DNA from: Flaccisagitta enflata
Taxonomy: Eukaryota; Chaetognatha; Sagittoidea; Aphragmophora
Direction of reading: 5' to 3'
NCBI GenBank assembly: GCA_965153355.1
Contig: OZ231126.1
Coordinates: 88,040,001-88,104,000 of the forward strand
Length of the DNA stretch: 64,000 bases
Every line of letters starts with the position of its first letter. Within the stretch, counting starts at the first letter, position 1. The notes beneath the pieces are model-generated. The model did not search any database and was not told the DNA's origin. It saw only the letters and a list, made by a program, of their open reading frames with translations. Shown piece by piece: positions 61,203-64,000 of the stretch. The position numbers and the translations under genes were made by a program.

Positions 61203-62276
61203 CCGCCCCGAGTTTCTGCGTTGTCTTTTCGAGTTGAGTGTGCAAATCTTTGAGACTTTTGAGGTACTGAAATCGTAGAACCGGTCTTGACAAAATCGCC
61301 CCGAAGGTGGAATCAACGAAAAGGCACCACTTGTTAATTATGATCGGCTTAAAAAGAAGAAGAAGATGAAGATGAAGAAAAAGAAAAAAAAAAGAGAAGA
61401 AGAAGAAGAAAATAAAGGGTGTAAAAGAACGAAAATGGGAAAAAAGAGGAAGAGTAGTAAAGAAGAAAAAGAAAAAGAAAAAGAGGAGAAAAAAAAAAAA
61501 AATGAAAAGGTAAAACAAGAAGATCAGGAAGGGAGAAGAAGAGAGTGATGTCAAGGGTAAAAAAGCAGAATGGAGAAAAGAGGAAGAAGAATAGTGAATG
61601 AAAGGGAGTCGATGAAGAAAAGGAAAAAGAGATAGAAGAAGATGAAGAAGAAGATTAGGTAGAAGAAGAGAAAGATGAAGTAGAAAAGGACGGCTAAGAG
61701 AGAAAAGAAAAAAAGCGAAGAATGATAATTAGATAAAAAGTTTTTTTTAAGATCTCTTCGATAATTAATTGATCTTCGAGTCCGAAATCGTCATAGCATT
61801 AGAAAAATAGAAATATCAAAGTGACATGGTTGAATGACAACAACTAACAACTTCTCTCTTTCGTTAGTTTATTAAATTGGTCCTTGATAAAGTTTATACT
61901 TATACTTCGTGTTTTTGTATTACTCTTAGTCTCTTACCAATTAGTGTGTCGCGTGCGTGTGTTACGTAAGTACTGATAATTTATAAACTTACAGACAAAC
62001 CCTCTTAATTTACACACAAACAAACGAGTGCTTACTGTAACTATCTTCATTATTCATCAATATCAAATTACACAAAACTTTTCCGTTTTTTCCCCCTCTT
62101 CTTTTTTCCATGTCGCTTTCAACTCTGCAGGTAAGACTAATTTCCAACTCATCTTGAGTTAATTTAGAGTTAAGTGCGTTATGGGGCTGAGTGCAAAGAT
62201 CACTGTGCGTATTTAATTTTACTTATTTAAGAGAGAATTGGCACAAGTGGTCACAAAACAGAAACACTAAGGGGGC
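61203..62276. other. purine-rich then AT-rich; no gene seen
   Basis: GAAGAAGA-type purine sequence occupies 61345-61720. Its Lys/Glu and Phe/Ser frames are composition effects. The remainder shows no exon or RNA gene. Confidence 0.6.
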
Positions 62277-62429
62277 GTTTCTAGTCAGAGACAATCGCGT
62301 TTTGAATGGGCCACTCAGTCGCTCGCTACGTTCGTTCGCTCCCTTGTTGTGGGGCAGTAAGATTCATATGTGTTTACGCTGTAGACGCGTTCAATGGGAA
62401 CAAAAGCGTTTTTCATATTCACTAGAAAC
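62277..62429. mobile_element. 153 bp element with 9 bp inverted ends
   Basis: GTTTCTAGT and ACTAGAAAC are perfect inverted ends. The inside has AATCGCGTTTTGAATGGGCC, GTCGCTCGCTACGTTCG and TTCAATGGGAACAAAAGCG. It is an intact relative of the copy split at 56186-61202. Confidence 0.6.
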
Positions 62430-62512
62430 ACAAACTAACTAGTGGTTGCGAAAACGAGATAAGATAGAAGATAGAAATGTAGGAAGTGGGAGGGAAAAAA
62501 ACAAGAGGACAC

Positions 62513-62515
<3 letters not shown>

Positions 62516-62592
<77 letters not shown>
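62516..62592. repeat. (TC)n tract
   Basis: About 38 TC units. Confidence 0.97.
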
Positions 62593-62595
<3 letters not shown>

Positions 62596-63202
62596 CCGTG
62601 TCCACATCTGTTGTTTGTGTCTGTGTCTCTCTCTCTTTCTCTCTTTCTCGCTTCGCGGTTATTATGTTCTTAACCACGCGCGATTCTTTTTATTGTTGAT
62701 GATGAACTGCCGAAAAAAAAAAGAACCGCCGCATAATGGCACGATCTTAGGACAACAACAAAGATGAGCTTAGGACAACGACAACGGCGATCTTAGGACT
62801 TGTTGGAAAAAGTTTTTGGATGGTCATCGCCGATTATTGACACAAAGCCCAGATTCCTTATCAATCACCGATCAAGGAAATGCTCCATTAACAACCCTCA
62901 ATCCCAAAGAGAATCAGTTGATTATGGACTTAATTCCTGATTATAAACTCCGATTAGGGAATTACTCCATACGACGGCTAGCATCGGAAGGCAAGATTTA
63001 GTGTGTCAAAAGGGGTTAAAATAGAAAGTTTTATGAGAATGAAAACATAAAATAACATGAAAATGATCATTGAAGTATATCTTGATAAGTATTTCATTGC
63101 TAAATTTGCATTTAAGTAGGATAAAAGAGCAAGTGTAGCTATCATCAACAAAATATATTCATTAAAAAATATTCAAATTTTAGTATTTATTCACTGATAG
63201 GA
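62593..63202. other. no gene seen; short dispersed match
   Basis: AAAGAGAATCAGTTGATTAT at about 62908 recurs as AAAGAGAATCAATTGATTAT at about 63640. Nothing else is recognised. Confidence 0.5.
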
Positions 63203-63336
63203 AAAATTATAACTTTGCATAGAAAATGAAAAAACACAAAAATAGAGAACATAGCCTCCTTCCAAAATTGATTATGAAGGCGGCTATGTTCTTAGAAATG
63301 CAAAATTTCTCTGCATTTGTAAGTCTTATAATTTTA
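63203..63336. repeat. nested hairpin repeat, copy 2
   Basis: AAAATTATAACTTTGCATAG pairs with the far TTATAATTTT, and the inner ATAGCCTCCTT pairs with AAGGCGGCTAT around an AAAATTGATTATG loop. It has the same architecture as 54731-54871. Confidence 0.7.
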
Positions 63337-63831
63337 ACAGCAGTAATGAGATAATAAATGTAAGCAAAATCTCACTATAAACCAATTATTTTCTTTGCTT
63401 TTCTTGTGTGAATTGCTGATTTAAAGGCTCTTTTGAGGTTAATATATGACAGAAACATAAACAAAGAGTATTTCTGGAGACAATTTGTCTTATGAATGAT
63501 TTTTTATTCGTCAGTATATGACAGAGACTTACAAACATACACGCACACTAGACTAAGTACTATAAACTACCAGGAGGGTTTAGTCATCTTCATTCAGTTA
63601 TTATGTTGACATCAAATGCTCGCCGTCATACAACAAACTTAAAGAGAATCAATTGATTATGGACCAGTTCGTTATCAATCTCGGGAGAAGGCAGAGTTCC
63701 ATCATGATCGCCAACTGACCGACAAAATGGTTCATTGCATTCATTGCATTCATTGGTGGCTAGGAATTGCATTGAATGATCGAACTGAAGCTCACGTGAT
63801 ATTTCATATTTTCATTTGCTTAATGAATAAA
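63337..63831. other. no gene seen
   Basis: The left 160 bp continue the homology with 54872-55030. The rest is unassigned. Confidence 0.5.
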
Positions 63832-63985
63832 AACAAGGCCGGATACACGGCCACCAGTTGCGGACAGGTGGGGGGAGCGGAAATGCGCATTTTCACACTT
63901 TTCGACTCGTGCTCACCAACGGACCGACGGACGGACGGACGGACGGACAAAGCCTCTTATAGAGTTGCGTGTCCGCAACTAAAAA
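63832..63985 (-). mobile_element. hairpin-ended element, AGTTGCGGAC variant (complete)
   Basis: Plus-strand AACAAGGCCGGATACACGGC, CCAGTTGCGGACAGG, a GGAC tract, CCTCTTATAGAGTTGCGTGT and CCGCAACTAAAAA. The distal GTCCGCAACT (minus reading) is the exact complement of AGTTGCGGAC in its hairpin. Confidence 0.88.
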
Positions 63986-64000
63986 CGACCTTCGAATAGT

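Overview
The window is animal nuclear DNA, probably from an invertebrate; I cannot name the species. The evidence is spliced protein-coding exons with GT-AG boundaries in compatible phase, an animal-type (CR1/Jockey-like) non-LTR retrotransposon, a small LTR retrotransposon, very many long dinucleotide tracts, and stacked non-autonomous mobile elements. There is no bacterial-style gene organisation, rRNA, tRNA or CRISPR array.

Two partial host genes can be modelled. A plus-strand gene has five phase-consistent exons (554-883, 1062-1319, 1705-1781, 2650-2727, 11279-11416) encoding a Ser/Pro/Gln/His-rich protein. A minus-strand gene has seven phase-consistent exons (32632-31156, 24215-23523, 19224-19137, 17146-16871, 16671-16034, 15826-15478, 15246-14798) ending in a stop codon. 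It gives a C-terminal product of about 1,322 residues: a central helical region inside long Ser/Asn/Gln-rich sequence. I recognise neither protein. The two genes converge around 11.5-14.8 kb. No convincing host exon lies to the right of 32.6 kb, apart from one weak candidate at 40998-41253.

Most of the rest is mobile DNA. The commonest element (about 20 copies) is 80-260 bp in its simple form. It starts with a terminal hairpin after a T-run, carries an internal GTCC/GTCG tetranucleotide tract, and ends in a conserved tail such as GTATCCGGCCTTGTT. The hairpin differs between subfamilies, and the far end of each copy carries an inverted copy of the first 9-10 bases of its own hairpin. This resembles non-autonomous Helentron-type rolling-circle elements. 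Larger versions carry palindromic cargo modules (4361-5056 and 5456-7495).

The intron between plus-strand exons 4 and 5 holds a retrotransposon split by a 5.75 kb insertion. From 25.9 to 27.2 kb a foldback element is split by a long hairpin-ended element. From 37 to 39 kb are a dispersed 0.3 kb repeat, a module and a 0.6 kb palindrome. From 47.6 to 49.3 kb is an element with terminal inverted repeats and hexanucleotide repeats. From 51.8 to 54.25 kb a complete 1,725 bp LTR element with 195 bp LTRs and a TATG target duplication sits inside another hairpin-ended element. From 56.4 to 61.15 kb is a 4.75 kb near-palindromic element flanked by TAAACA, itself hosting two hairpin-ended insertions. 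Long GA/CT, GT/CA and purine tracts fill the spaces and create most of the apparent open frames.
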